Source: Lunularia cruciata (taxonomy: Eukaryota > Streptophyta > Marchantiopsida > Lunulariales > Lunulariaceae). Taken from it: 64,000 nt of DNA. The stretch is from assembly GCA_948567375.1 (NCBI GenBank), contig OX419761.1:48486501-48550500 (forward strand), in the 5' to 3' direction. Each line of letters starts with the position of its first letter. Within the stretch, counting starts at the first letter, position 1. Positions 49,232-62,100 of the stretch are shown piece by piece. Below the pieces are notes generated by a model. It was not told where the DNA came from. It saw only the letters and a list, made by a program, of their open reading frames with translations, and made no database searches. Made by a program: the position numbers and the translations under genes.

Positions 49232-51470
49232 CCCCCACCGCTAGTTGGTGATGTCCTTGTTGCCATTGAAGCTTCAAATTCTTGGATGGCTGTATGTGCA
49301 TTCTGGATGTGAGAAAGAGGTTCCCATGTGGCATCATGAAGGGGATACCCTTTCCCAAGGACCTTGTACTCTGTATGTTGTCGGCATCCTTATTGGATGT
49401 GGCAATGCGCAAGGATATGATCAACTTTGTACTCCTCATGATCATGGATAGGGATATAGGGAGGAGGAGGTTGGACTCAAGAGAAAAAAGAAGAGGGGTT
49501 ATGAACAAAGAGTTTCAACTTGGAAACATGAAAGACATGATGGATGCGCATATGACACGGCAAGGCAAGTCGATAAGCAATAGGAGAGACAATTTGGGTG
49601 ACATCAAAAGGGCCTATCCAATTAGGGGCAAGTTTACAAACTTGGGTATCAAGTGGGAGGGGTAGATTACTAGAGGATAACATAACTTTATCACCGACTT
49701 CAAAGGTGAGATCACAACGATGGTGGTCCGCATATTGTTTTTGACAATTTTGAGCAACAAGGAGGTGAGATTTGGCTTGTTGGAGAGATTTGGATATGGT
49801 GGTCAAGAAGGTTGAAGTATGAGGGACCTGAGATGGAGGAGGAGCAAGAAGAAAATCTAGGACAAGCGGATCTTGGCCAAAATTGAGAAAGAAAAGAGAG
49901 AATCCGGTGCTTGCCTGTTTAGAATTGTTGTATGCAAACTCCATAGCTGCAAGACATTCATCCCAATTGGTATGGTGTACATTGACAAAGGTATGCGACA
50001 TATCCTTCAATGTATGATTTGCACGTTTGGTTTGTCCATCAATTTGAGGATGATAGGCCATGGACAAAGTAAGTTTGTTGTCGAGTATCTAGAAGAGTGC
50101 TTGCCAAAACTTCCCGGTAAATCGAGGATCACAATCGAAGATGAGTACACATGGCATCCCATGATGCTTGAAGACATTGTCGATGTAGATTTGCGCTAAG
50201 GTTGGAGCATCCACGGTATCATCCACATATCACGGTTGGTGCCAAGTGGATTTGTGTAATACCAAGAGCTAGCCATATGATCTAGATGTGAAATTTGGTT
50301 TGGTAACATCTAGAATGATGTTATACATGATGGTCAAAATAGATAAGATAGAAGTATCACCAAAAGAGTACTTCTACTAATAGAGCAAAAACCAAAATAG
50401 ACTTGAGAACCTTAGAACTAATAGCTAGACATATCATTTAAAGGTGAGAATTGGTTTGGTAACATCTGGAAGGATGTAACACATGATGGACTAAACAGAT
50501 CAGAAAGAGGTATCACCAAAAAGGGACTTCTACTAATAGAGTAGGAACCGAAATGTGCTTAAAATCTTTGAAGGCAAATTTGGAGGCCTAAACGGATGAA
50601 TTAGGCCTCGAAAATATGCCAATGCCCCCCAACAAAGGACAGGTTGGCCTTCCCTCCCCCTACTTTGTCTCGTTGAGAGCTTTCCAACGGTACCTTACGT
50701 GATTTTGAGATTCCTATAGGAAGATTCCCTAAAAGATTCCCTCTAGTCAAAGCTTGTTTGACCAACCAGATAGGACCTAGACCAGACATGTCACCCATCC
50801 AAGTAAGTAATCCAAGGGTGGAGCTTGCTGACATGTCACCTATCTGTGTCCCTAATCCTATGGTGGAGCTTCCTTGGAGGAGATCCTCTTTGTCTTTATA
50901 ATAAAGAGAAGGTGCTCCCTTGGGGCATCGATTGTTTGAGTGTGCAATCTATGTTATCTCTCTTCTCTTGTCCTTGGAGTATTCCAATTTGCTTACTAAG
51001 CTTATCCACAAACACCATGATTATAGCGTGTCCTTGTTTTGTCTTGGGCAAGGATGTGATGAGATCCAAGCTCACATGCTCCTAGCGAGCAGATGGAGTG
51101 GCAAGTGGTTGAAGGAGTCCACTCGGCTTTTGGTTGCTAGCCTTGTTACTTTGGTAGCTCTCACATGATTTGACAAATTCTTGAACATCTTGTGTCATAT
51201 TGGGCCACCACCATTGACGTTGGAGGGTACCCAAGGTCTTGTCCACACCCATGTGACCAACGATGGGTAAATCATGGGCTTCTTGAAGGCGCACGAGGCA
51301 AAGATCACCTTTAGCTGGAACATAGATCCGGTCCTCATGGAATAAAATGCACTCTTTGATGGAGAAGGTATTTTACTCCTGATCGCATGCCGGAAGGTGA
51401 CCATGTACCATTTGGAAGAAGGGATCTTGGTGTAGAGTTGACTGAAACTTGTCTTGGACCTTGGAGTCAA
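49232..51470 (-). pseudogene. E2 integrase and chromodomain, split by a solo LTR
   Basis: Zinc-finger part at 51294-51082 (H-M-G-V-D-K-T-L, then S-C-E-S-Y, where the last Cys is changed). The core start lies at about 51080-50990. It is then interrupted by 50255-50986 and resumes beyond it, with the Glu region and C-terminus at 50067-49477 (A-Y-H-P-Q-I-D-G-Q-T-K-R-A-N; Glu changed to Lys). A chromodomain end (G-K-G-Y-P, A-T-W-E-P) is encoded at about 49360-49290. Confidence 0.8.
50255..50986 (+). mobile_element. E1-family solo LTR inside E2 integrase
   Basis: 732 bp, inverted relative to E1 at 315-6925. It starts TGTAATACC and ends GGAGTATTCCA. A perfect 5-bp duplication ATTTG lies at 50250-50254 and 50987-50991. 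It was inserted after E2. Confidence 0.92.
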
Positions 51471-51599
51471 CTGATACCGTTGAAATTGCCGCTATGATGA
51501 AGGGAAGAGACTTCAAATCAGGTCGTCATGATAAAGCATCAAGGATGACATGGAACCAACATGGTTTGTACTCAAGTTTAATGTCATACAATTGGAGTT

Positions 51600-53163
51600 G
51601 TTCCTCCCATCGATGATGTCAACTCTTCATGTGTTCTAAGTGTAAGGTCTGCAACAATGGCTTGTGATCAGTTTGCATGATCACTTGTTTCCCCAAGAGA
51701 TAATGCCTCCATACCTTGGTAGCATATACCATTGCAAGTTGTTCCCAATCTTGAGCAAAGTAATTTCTTTCAATTGTATTTAACCTGCAAGACACAAAGG
51801 CAATAGGATGTAGTCCATCTAGAAATTCTTTTTGCAACACAGCTCCAATTGCAAAGTTAGAAGCATCAAAATCAACCACACAAGGTAGTTGAGGATCATA
51901 TGGTTGAAGAATGGGTCTTGAAGACACCATATGCTTTAACTTCTGGAATGTTTCTTCATGCTTGGTGGTCCACTGGAAGCTCAAGTTTTTTCCCAAGAGA
52001 TCAGTCAATGGTGCAGCCACATGAACATAATAGTGGATGAACCATCAATAAAAACTGGCTAATCCATTGAATCCTTTTACTTTTGTAGCATCCTTCGGGG
52101 TAGGCCAATCAATAATGGCCTTGATCTTCTCTTCTTCCATCTTGATCCCCTCTGATGAGATCTTATGCCCCAAGAAGGTAACTTCCTTCTGCCAAAAGGC
52201 ACACTTCAACTTCTTGTAGTAAAATTTCCACTATCGTAGTCGTCTTAGGACTTCTCGCACATGATTCACATGGTCTGCCTTTGTCTTGCTATAGATTAAG
52301 ATATCATCCAAGAACACCACCACAGACCAATCCAATAGTCCCTCCAACACTCGATGCATCTGATCCATGAAGACTGCATGAGCATTAGTGAGTTTGAAAG
52401 GTAAAACTCTCCACTCTCAATGCCCATACCTTGTGCAAAAGGTAGTCTTTTGCATGTCTTCTCCTTCAATAGGAATTTGCCAATAGCCACCACAAAGATC
52501 CAGCTTGGAAAAGTAGGGTGCTCCACTTAGTTGATCAAGCAGGTCGTCAATCCAAGGCAAGGATTATTCATTCTTCACGGTTTGCTTATTGAGCCAATGG
52601 TAATCAATACAAAAATGAAGTCCTCCATCCTTCTTTGGAACAAATAGTATCGGTGCTCCCTAAGGAGAGGTACTATGTCGTATGAAATCCTTCTCCAACA
52701 ACTCTGTAAGTGTTGTTCGCAACTCCTCCAACTCCTTTGGTGAGAGCCGATAGATTGGTCTACTCACTGGAGTACTCCCTAGCAATAACTCGATCTTGAA
52801 GGGCATATCTCGATCGGAAGGTAATCCCTTTGGCAAATCATCTAAAAACATGTTTGCAAACTCCTGAACTATCCGATCAACCATTGCTTGATGAGGCTCT
52901 TGGCCCTCCTCAGATTGTTCTTGTGCAATCTGCTTGATCCACACCACGAATACATACTTATCTTCCTCCAAAGCTTGCTGTTTGGTTGCTTCATTAACAA
53001 ACTTCCCTTTTAGGGACTCATCTCTCTTCCGAGCTTGCTCCATGGTTGCCTTCTTGGTAAACTTCCCATCTTGGGACTCATCTCCCTTCCAGATTTGCTC
53101 TATGGCTACTTTCTCAACAAACTTTCCATCTTGGGACTGACTATTCTTAGGTGTCTTACTCAA
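51600..53163 (-). pseudogene. pol: E2 RT and RNase H, broken
   Basis: The frame 53163-52660 has a K-rich linker with an imperfect repeated D-E-S-x-x-G-K-F unit, then the RT entry P-I-Y-R-L-S-P-K-E-L. RT continues with V-V-F-L-D-D-I-L-I-Y (near 52300). RNase H is in 52020-51619 (V-D-F-D-A-S-N-F-A-I-G-A-V-L-Q, later Q-T-D-H-K-P-L). Several stops separate the pieces. Confidence 0.85.
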
Positions 53164-53241
53164 AGGTGCCAGACAACCTAATCAAAAATTCCTACCTTGG
53201 TGTTGTACTTGAATTTGTCGTTGGGTCCAATCAAATTGAAC

Positions 53242-53574
53242 CTAATGATATTCAAGCCAAGGTAGACCCAGAATGATATCATAGTGTAGAGTTGCCACTA
53301 CAAACCTCATACACTCCAAATACTCCTTCCTAATCTTGAAGGTAACAGGATGTGAGGTGTGGAATGCAAAACCCTTTCTACCATCCGCCATCATCAAACT
53401 ACTTCCAAACATTGGCTTAATAGGAATACCCAATTCCTTTGCTACTTGTAGAGACATGCAATTCTCTAAACTTCCAGAATCAACTAAAATACTACAACCG
53501 CGATTAGATATCATACCTTGCAAATGAAGCAAACTTGCATAGGTCGAGCTTTCAATCCCATTGGAACTAATCAA
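53242..53574 (-). pseudogene. E2 aspartic protease
   Basis: 110-residue frame with I-L-V-D-S-G-S-L-E-N-C, an intact D-S-G active site, and the downstream I-I-L-G-L-P-W-L flap-end motif typical of Ty3/gypsy proteases. Confidence 0.85.
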
Positions 53575-53599
53575 GCTCCCTGTAGGCGGCTCAAATTCT

Positions 53600-54510
53600 C
53601 CTACTAGGATTCTTTGTTTCCCTGATCATTTTGTACTACAAACTCCATCTGGGCAACTTGTTGAGGTCGCCCATTCCTAAGTGGACATTCAGTAATGCGA
53701 TGTCCAACTTGGCGATAATAAAAGTAACCTCCATTTTGTCGCAATCTTTCTCTATTTGTTGTACCAAGTGGTCTCCATTGGATAGCATTAATCTCCATTG
53801 GTACCGGTTCTTCCACTTGTGTGTATTGTACTGGTAGGCTTTGTGTAGGTCAAGGTCAAGACCAAGTTGTCACAACCAAGGAATCAAAATGCTCAGCCAA
53901 TTGCATGGCTTCTTCTACGTGTTGTGGCTCTTGCATGGTCACCTCCAATTTGGTTTGTGACTTCAATCCTTGCACAAATTGATCTAGGACTTCACCTTCT
54001 TCGATATCTAGAATTTGCATGATGATGTTTTGAAATTGTGTGATGTAGCTTCTTATTGAGCCAATCTACTTCAATTTCACCAATTTATCTCGTGCAGCTC
54101 GGGTGGCATTTATAGTTTGAAATTGACCAAGTATTGCATCCTTGAATTCTACCTATGTTGGAATTGGTGCAACAATCTATCATTTAGCTCTCTCTCCTCG
54201 GAATCGCCACCAAAGTTTTGCCACGCCATCCAATTGGCTAGAAGCCAAGAGAATTTGTTTCAGCTCATCTTGAAGATTGGTGGCTTCAAAGTAACATTTG
54301 TAGTCAAACACAAAATTCTCCACTATGTTTGGAAGATTCTTGCCTTCAAATACCTTGGGTTTTGGAAATCAAATGCGATCTTCTCCATCTCGAACTGGCG
54401 CTCTCTCTATATGTTCTTGTTGTTGCTGGTTTTGTTCATCTAACAATCGAGTAAGATGTTTGATTTGTTGTTGCATTGCAAGGATAACATCTGGTATTGC
54501 CGCCATTACT
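53600..54510 (-). pseudogene. gag: E2 gag, degenerate
   Basis: Glutamine-rich N-terminus (Q-Q-Q-I-K-H-L, then Q-Q-Q-Q), capsid region with L-W-W-R-F and Q-F-Q-x-I, and internal stops. In the knuckle (53816-53604) the first two cysteines of C-x2-C-x3-G-H-x4-C read as tyrosines, so zinc binding would be lost. Confidence 0.75.
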
Positions 54511-54539
54511 ACTACTCTATTCCACTACCCTCAATTTAT

Positions 54540-54760
54540 CTAATCATTAATCTGAAACTGTCTACTTGGCGTGCAAGCTAAGCTAGTTAGAAGCTTCTAG
54601 AAACTTCCTTCTAGAAGCTACTTGCTTAGAGCGCAAGTTAACTAGTTAGGAAGCTTCTTGGGAAGCTTCCTAGATGCTTCTAGAATATTCTAGGCTAATT
54701 TGTCTTATTCTCTACTTCATTAGCCTCACTAATTACGTCGCTAAACTCCATATTGTTACA
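54540..54760 (-). repeat. Truncated 5' LTR of E2
   Basis: Matches the outer ~200 bp of the 3' LTR (shared TTCTAGAATATTCTAGGCTAATT), then stops near 54545 at a shared GTTTC. The rest of the LTR, the primer site and the leader are missing; gag begins about 35 bases further on. Confidence 0.85.
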
Positions 54761-54814
54761 CATAAGATCTGGGTTGTCCACCCTATCCTCAAAAACAATT
54801 GGGCATGTTGCACT

Positions 54815-55843
54815 CTATTGCACTCTAGAAGAAGTCACAATTGTGGATGAGGTCTCCCTACCAAATCCAAATATCACCACTCTCTCCTCCACCATGTTGA
54901 GCTCAATACGCTCAGCCAAACCAAAGACCATTACCAAAGTAGGCAAAGTAGCTTGTAACAACGTAGCATCATGAACTCTACATTGCAACTCCTTGTCTAG
55001 TATCCCATACCAAAATTGGACTGCCTGGGCCTTAGTAACTCCCTGAGTGAAACTGATCAATTGCCTCATGCGAGTGTATGCCTTGCATAGGCTCTCTCCA
55101 GCCTTCCACTGGAACTCCTACAAGCTCCTCAGCTTGTCAGTCTACACTCCCTGGTAGTTCTGCCTCAAACACTAAAAGAACTCCACCATGGGGTTAAACC
55201 CCAGTACCACACCACCTCCTACAATGGTACTTCCACTCGTGGTAACACTATCTCCAACTAGTACACCTCCACTAGCTCCACCAACACTACTTGAGCTAGA
55301 ACTCATGGGTACAGCCAATCTACTCTTGGCAACCAAGCCTGAAGTGATAGACATATAGTTTGGAGACCAATACTATCTCTATAACTCAATCTCCTCCAAA
55401 TGAGCTTTCTTGAACTCATGGTAGTCATCCATCGGCGGACCCTCTAAATGCTGAAACAACTCCTTCCATGTCATGAAGGGTGTAAACAAAGTCAGGTTCC
55501 GCATCTATTGCAAATCACACCAACTATCAAACTCCTAGATGAAGTCATCCAACTCAATGGTACCCATTGTACTAAAGTAACGCTTAGGGCCTTTGGAGGC
55601 CCCATAAATCTCGTCCATGTCCCACAACAATGGTGCGGACACACCAAGTGCACTCTCAACTAAATCAACTCTTGTGTCAAACTCCAACTTAGAGTCAATC
55701 TCCTCCCTCATTGGGACCTGAGATATAGGCTGATATTGAGCACCACTCCGAGTAAACCCACAGAGTACTATAGGGCTAACTCCTCTAGAATCTCCAATGA
55801 ACTCCATTGTGACAAAGTAATCACTTTCGCAAACCGAAACCAC
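54815..55843 (-). pseudogene. gag: E3 gag, N-terminal part
   Basis: Broken minus-strand frames (55843-55535, 55354-55172, 55069-54815). The last has a capsid-like stretch (Q-A-V-Q-F-W-Y-G-I-L, then a leucine-rich helix region). It is continued on the other side of E2 by the zinc-knuckle frame at 48740-48510. The assignment is by position and general Gag character. Confidence 0.6.
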
Positions 55844-57158
55844 AAACTACAACTAGAAGTCACAACCACAAGTACCTCACCAAGTGCCAACATCACCAAG
55901 TGCCAAAACTAATAGAACACTACCCACTAATGTAACTCTAACTGAGACAACTACATTAGGAGCAAGTGCAACTTGTAACCTGCCATCACAACACGCATTC
56001 TCACGGTTTGCAGGTCATCACTTCTTGCCTCACCAGAGAGAAACAAAGGTAGTCTTATTGGTCATCACTCTAGCCTCACTACTGAGAGCACACCAGAGAA
56101 CCAATGCTCAAAAGTCAAGGCACCTCACACAAATGTGGTTCACAAATAGGAAGTAGAGAATGGAGGGGGTCCAATCACAAGAAATCTAAACAAAAACCTT
56201 CCATCTCATAAAATAACACAAGACTGACTATGCCACCATTTGGCATTTGACATAAGAGTTGGTATTTAAGTCCTAAGCTATGAGGATCACCAAGAATGGG
56301 ATCAAACTGCCTCTCCTAGCCAAAACTACAAGTGATAAATAATAGTGGCATAGTCACTAGGACAACAAGTGAGGGTGGACTAGTTGGCTAGGGCACCAGT
56401 CTAGGAACAAGAGATCTAGGGGTCAAACCTTGTGCACAATCTAGCAGGATGTGCAGATTTTGCCAACTAGTGACCAAGATCTACTCTAAACTAGCTAGCC
56501 TTACGCCAGCAAGCAAGCCAGTTGGCCATTCTAGGCCTTCATAGCCTCTCATAGCCCACAGCCCTGTGCCTTGAAGCCTCTAAATGCCAAATGAGACCTT
56601 TCTTCTTGCCACTTCAAACCTCCTCCAAAATCTGGCAAAACTCCTCCAAACTTGCAAAAGGCCTCCAAACTTGCAAAACTCCTCCAAATCTAGCCAACCA
56701 GCAAAACTCCTCCAAATTTGGCCCAAATTTGACATAAAATCCAGCAAAATCTGACATAAATCCTAAATTTGGTTGACCATCAAGTCCACCGCTAACTCTT
56801 CACTCAAGCCAAATTGAAAACACGGGTTTCTCCCAAATCACAAATTCATAAGAATAGATTCCCAACTCCATCTTCAATTTTACTTTTTGAGCCCAACTTG
56901 CAACAAATTGGTCTTGCATTCACTTTTTGAGCTCAAAATCACAACCATTGCTCAAAAATTGCTTCTTCTTTGCTCAAAAATTGGCTAGCGCTTGTGCACC
57001 TTGTTTGCCTTACTACCAAATCGGCATCAAGCAACGAGCTTTTGCACACCAGGGAAAAACTAAACTTCAATTGAGCTACCAACAATCCACCGAGCTTGGA
57101 GATACCACCAACACTCAAAGTTCTTGCACCCTATTTCCCCCTGACTTCATTTCTCTGA
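55844..57158 (-). other. E3 leader region
   Basis: Between the 5' LTR and the first gag frame of E3. No frame with recognisable content. 56600-56720 has a short imperfect tandem of AACTCCTCCAAAC/TTTG units. Confidence 0.55.
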
Positions 57159-57597
57159 TGTAATCAGATGGTTTACAATTCAAATCAACTAAACTCAGAT
57201 CAATACTTGATTTGATCCTCAACACCTTGCCAACAACAAGGTACTGATTACAGTCAAGCCACACCCACTCTAGCTAAGAGACTTTAGGTGATGCTCACCG
57301 GCTTTTTGTCCATTCTAGCCTAGAACTTGAAGGCTCAACATCAATAAAGTGAGCTCTCTAGAGCTACACTTCTAGGGTATACTCTTGAAGTCACATACCA
57401 ACGGTCCCTTTGATGGCACACCCGACTATGCAAATGGTGCAAGTGACAGTGGCCCCACCATGAAGTCAGTACCCTAAACACAATATCTGACCATCGGAAA
57501 GTAGTCTATGAGTAATTGCCAAAATGCCTCTAACTACTATCACTAGAACTCTAGTGTCTGAGCAATCTAGATGTGACACTACAAAAATGGCATGATA
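57159..57597 (-). repeat. 5' LTR remnant of E3
   Basis: Matches 43071-43510 (shared blocks such as CAGATCAATACTTGAT and CTCTAGCTAAGAGACT). The outer ~110 bases present in the 3' LTR are missing, and a member of another repeat family starts at 57598. In minus sense the LTR ends TGATTACA, and the next bases, TCAGAG, match part of the tRNA-Met primer site. Confidence 0.8.
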
Positions 57598-58850
57598 CCC
57601 ATCAAGCCTCACAAGGGCAAGACAAAATAGGTAAAATGGGGCTAAGCCCCAGTAGAGTCTATATGAGAAATCTGCCCTATTGCACCTAAGATTTCCAAGC
57701 TATACAAGTAGTACGGTCTACAAAAACTGGAGCATTTGAAGAAACATCACCTAGTGTGATTGCTCTCCTATGGATTGCACCAGCCACTACACTCTATAGA
57801 GCAATGAACACATGCTGTCTATAATATGCTAGAAAGTATGAGAGTGAGTGGTACCCCAGAGCCTAACATGATAAGCTCTCCAGACTCCTTGACAAATGTG
57901 TCAAATATCATGTTCATTGCTACATATAACTCCAAGGCTAGAGGAACAAAGAGGTGACCTCGCTGCATACCTTTATACTTGGAGACCTTGCAAGTTGCTA
58001 CTGCACTCAATGCACATCTAGGGGGATGGGTGATCACCAAATTGTATGTCAAGTAGGGTCCATAACCACAACATCTGCTACTATCACTTGATCATCTCAG
58101 ACCAAGTATAAGTCTGCCTTGACATATGTTGTCTGCAATGCTCTCTCCAAGCCAAGTATCCACTCTCTCTTGCCATAGCAAACATTATGTCCCTAATAAC
58201 ATCATGGGTAGCTATCCTTTGTCATCCAAAAGGACGCTATGTGATATGGACCGCTGTTGCATCTAGTGTAGAACCACACTCACAAGTGAGTAATGAAGAT
58301 GTAGAATTGTGGACTAAACATAAACAAAACCTAATCATTGTAGAGAAAGTAATTGGTGCAAATCCAAATGCCCTAATGCACGGTCGAGCTAGGATACAAG
58401 AGCTTGTACACTTGCCAAAGCAAGAGCAAAAATGTACTCTAGTAGCTTGAGGAATGGACAAGTCAACTAAGAGAGAATGTAGCATATGTTGACATTATTG
58501 CTCCATCAAGGAAGATTGTAAACCTGTAGTCCAATCCAAAAATAGTGAAGCAGAAGATGGAAGATCCTCAAGTGCCCGTGGAGATAGACTATCTCTCATA
58601 TCCTGCAATAACATCTAGAGAGAAAATGATCCCTCCTCCACCTTTATCACATAAGTCTCCAAAACCAAAGTATCAACAACCACAAAACAAAAGGAAAGTA
58701 GTGTGTCGGGAGAGCACAACTACCCAAAAACACTATAAGTGCCATCTCCTCTATAGATAGCAAGCTAATCCCTCCACACGAGATCGATAGAGATGTCTGT
58801 CTATGTGCCAAATCCCTTGTCATACACTCAAATGTCCCTCGTCCAATAAT
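57598..58850. repeat. Member of a dispersed repeat family and adjoining degenerate DNA
   Basis: 57598-57810 shares blocks with 62760-63180 (CATCAAGC, AAGACAAAATAGGTAAAATGG, CACCTAGTGTGATT, GAGCAATGAACACA). The rest to 58850 holds short frames on both strands that I cannot assign. Confidence 0.55.
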
Positions 58851-58883
58851 ATCACCAAAGATTCCGTAATCCTCCTATGAAAA

Positions 58884-59106
58884 GGCAAGGAGGGAACTAT
58901 GCATAGGAGGTAAGTGATGGAAAGGTACACTAACCATTTCATTTTAAAAAACAAGCATTTCTACTTTTCATGTCATGCATAGATGTGATACGAAGGTCAA
59001 GGAGGGGAACTATGCAGAGGAGGTAAGTCGGGTGATGGTGATGGAAAGGTACACTAACCATTTCATTTTTAAAAACAAGCATTTCTACTTTTCATGTCTT
59101 GCATAG
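58884..59106 (+). repeat. Tandem duplication of ~100-110 bp
   Basis: Copies at about 58884-58983 and 58995-59106 share GATGGAAAGGTACACTAACC and the following T- and A-rich block. They differ by small indels, including a duplicated GGTGAT in copy 2. Confidence 0.88.
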
Positions 59107-59109
59107 ATT

Positions 59110-62100
59110 TTAAAACTATCAAATAGCGATTTTTGTTACGGAGTTAGAAATAATTACACCCTCCAACCTTCGTAATCCAGCACTCGAGGTACGCGTTCCG
59201 GTGCCAGATTTTTTAAATATGTCAAACCTGTCAAATATGGGATCTCAATTTAATGGAATGTATGGGATATTGGTTTAACAAGCTCGGGATGCAGAGCTAG
59301 TAGTTCTCATTCTTCACTACGAAATGTCCATAGTAAGATGTTGGCCATTTTGAACAGTATCCTAACCTGGCGTGACACAACATGAATTCGGAATACTCTT
59401 TCATTTATGAATGATTGATTGATTGACTTCAAAACATGTATCGTCTGCATATAGAGATTAGAACTAGCAACAAGATTTAATTTTAAACAAGGTGATCTTA
59501 GTGTAACATGACTCCAATGGCTATAAAAAAGTAAGCCAGTGCCACCTAACCTCATTTAAGGACTGAATACACGTGAGTACACTAAATTCACCCTCCTACT
59601 AGTGTCTGTTGTGGAGCAATATGCTACTTATATAAACTTATGCTTGATGGGGTCTTCCCATCCTTCGGTTTTCCTACGCGGTCTCCTACTTGTTTCTTAT
59701 ATAAACGCAGAGTGCTCGTCACACGGAGAATTCGCTTCCTGCCAGACCCGGATTATCCCACAAGTAAGGAATTTTCTCACAACTAAAGTCGAAGCGGAGC
59801 CTCCCCAAAAGATAAGGTCCGGTTGTCCGGACCCCATGTGAATCCAAGCTGGGCATGCCGTGTCCTGAGGGCAGTCCCCATTCGCTTCCGTAGCTAGCGT
59901 CCAAGCACGCACCCACTGAACCCATTTTGGCGGCACCTCCTCCAAAGCTGCTCGCTCCTCCAGTCCTTCCTCCAAACCAACCCACTTCACTCTCCACAAG
60001 CCCGTCCTTGTCCTCTGTAAGGCCCATGTGCTCCGAGCCGTGCCTGACCCGAGCCTCCCCTTGTCCTGCCCGACTGACGGACGACGAAATTCCCCTTCAT
60101 GCATGTTCAGGTCAGGTCGAGTGTCAATTTGGGCACCCCCGAATCTGAACCCTAGATTGTAATCCAGCTGGACACGCCGACTATTCTTGGATCTTCCTCG
60201 CAGAATCCCGTCAGCACTTGGGTCGGGATTTTCTCCCCGGGAAAAGCGAAAACCTTTTCGTTCTTTGCACCTTACGAAGCCGGAAGAAGGCGACCGCGTA
60301 GGAAAAACGAAGCCTGGGAAGACCTTACGAAGCTAGGATGCAACTTTTGCTGTGAATTTGACAAGGGGTGTACCCTGGAATGCGGATAACGAATTTCAAG
60401 CAAAGTTTCAGTTAGAGAACAAAGAGAGGGAGAAAGTACGACCGCGTAGAAAAAATGAAGGATGGGAAGACCCCCGTCAAGCCGTACAAGGGAGAGATGA
60501 AAAAGGTAAAAGAAGGGGATGCCAAAGGGTTTTGAACATGTTTTCACGTGTAGGGAGAAAAGGTGACATATGGCCTCCTGGAGTAAGTTATTAACTATTC
60601 CTGGCAAAGAATTTCTCTAGACTGAAGGTATGAAAGTTGAATGTTTGAACCACTGCTTCTCAAATATATAGAAGATTTATTACCGAAGAGGCTAGAGAGA
60701 TCTCTAAGCTATACCACTGTTCCCCAAGGGTTGTCAAGAAAGGCAGTTATGTTGGAGAATTTAACGAGCTTTCATAATCATTAGTCAACAATACTGCGGT
60801 CACCTTCCATGATACACCGATTAATAGAGGAAAGAAGTCATTTGTGTATTAAGTTGCTCTTCAGTCTTTGAAGTGCACTTCAAAGAGTGATCAACAGATT
60901 CGTCTTATTATCATAACTGCTCTGCTAGTTGATGTGTTCTTAACTCGAACACACTCAGGCACATTCATGAAATCTCTAATTGAGAAGTTTCCAGACATTC
61001 CGTTCAAGTCTCTCGAGAGATTTGTGAAGTTTATGTGGTAGAAAGTGGCCTAGACTTCAGTGGAAGATGAGGTATTTCTCTTGCGTCATATTTTCGATCG
61101 GAATTTATCGCCGTGTAGAGATGGGCATGTACATAGGAGATAACCATTAGGCATGTGCACGAAAATATGACTTTTAATGCTCATAACTGACCCCACCGCC
61201 TATAATAATCGACACTGCCCATAGCGAGTACAATACCATGAACCACGTATCATATCTAAAATATTCTAAATCTAGTGTCATAAATTGGAAAAGCAAGAGA
61301 AATGAAAGTTTACTTTGATTTACATGTACATCAGATTCAGATTGGAAAGCATATCAAAAAGTAAAGAGCTTATCAAATATATAAAAATACCATTACTATA
61401 ATAAAAATTGGACAAACGTCTTTCACGTACCATTCATTTATGCAACTTCGCTGTCAAAAGGCAACTATAGAAGATACTTGCATTCGTGATGTGCACAAGT
61501 CATGTATGAATGTATGTCTGTAAGTTTTCTGTTCTTGCCAATGACTCTCTATTCTTATTTATTAAACTGAGCTGTTTCCTCTAAATCAGATTTGTTAATA
61601 GCCATGATCTATAACATACATCAATGTACAACCAAAGGGGACGATAGTGAAACGACTTTGCTTTACTTGTTATTTACGGAAGTAACCAATTTTAGAGACA
61701 TTTGTATCATTTACTGTTTATCCTTAATGGCTCTAGTGGAAAGTGGTGTCTTTGTTTAATTGTATAGCAATAAGTACTTTCACAAGCACGCCAGTAAAAT
61801 TGGCGTGTACTTGTTGCTCCATGAATCCTACAATAACATGCAACCTTTCTTCTCAAATGTGATTTGGTCTCTTTCTTCAAAGTGGTAGTTGGTAATAGGA
61901 GGTGGATACTGTAGGTCGCTTTCTTTGAATTATTCTGAATAGTTTTCAAGATTTGAGATACATAGAAGTAATTTTCGTAATATGTGGAAGGAACTCTTCC
62001 ACATCTATATGATTCCATCTTTGATCATCTTAATCGATTTAAGCGCTGCTTTTAAATATATTTGCATGTTCAAGGAATGGATGATGGATTACATACGCTA

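Larger units (their letters stand above)
48808..54760 (-). mobile_element. Ty3/gypsy chromovirus E2, inserted in E3 gag
   Basis: Minus strand. The 3' LTR (48808-49227) is complete; the 5' LTR (54540-54760) keeps only its outer half. The flanks read CATAG (48803-48807) and CATAA (54761-54765), a target duplication with one change. Between the LTRs lie gag, protease, RT, RNase H, integrase and a chromodomain. E3 sequence continues on both sides. Confidence 0.88.
42955..57597 (-). mobile_element. Nested Ty3/gypsy complex: E3 hosting E2 hosting an E1-family solo LTR
   Basis: E3 reads on the minus strand from a 5' LTR remnant (57159-57597) through gag, protease, RT and integrase to a 3' LTR (43071-43620). 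E2 (48808-54760) interrupts E3's gag. A solo LTR of the E1 family (50255-50986) interrupts E2's integrase. The order of insertion is therefore E3, then E2, then the E1-family element. All open frames are broken. Confidence 0.88.

Noticed and set aside
58187-58450. 87-codon plus-strand frame
   Set aside because: Lies in degenerate repeat DNA and shows no recognisable content.
59697-60104. 135-codon minus-strand frame rich in W, G and R
   Set aside because: No domain; overlaps other open frames on both strands in GC-rich DNA, and lies among repeats.
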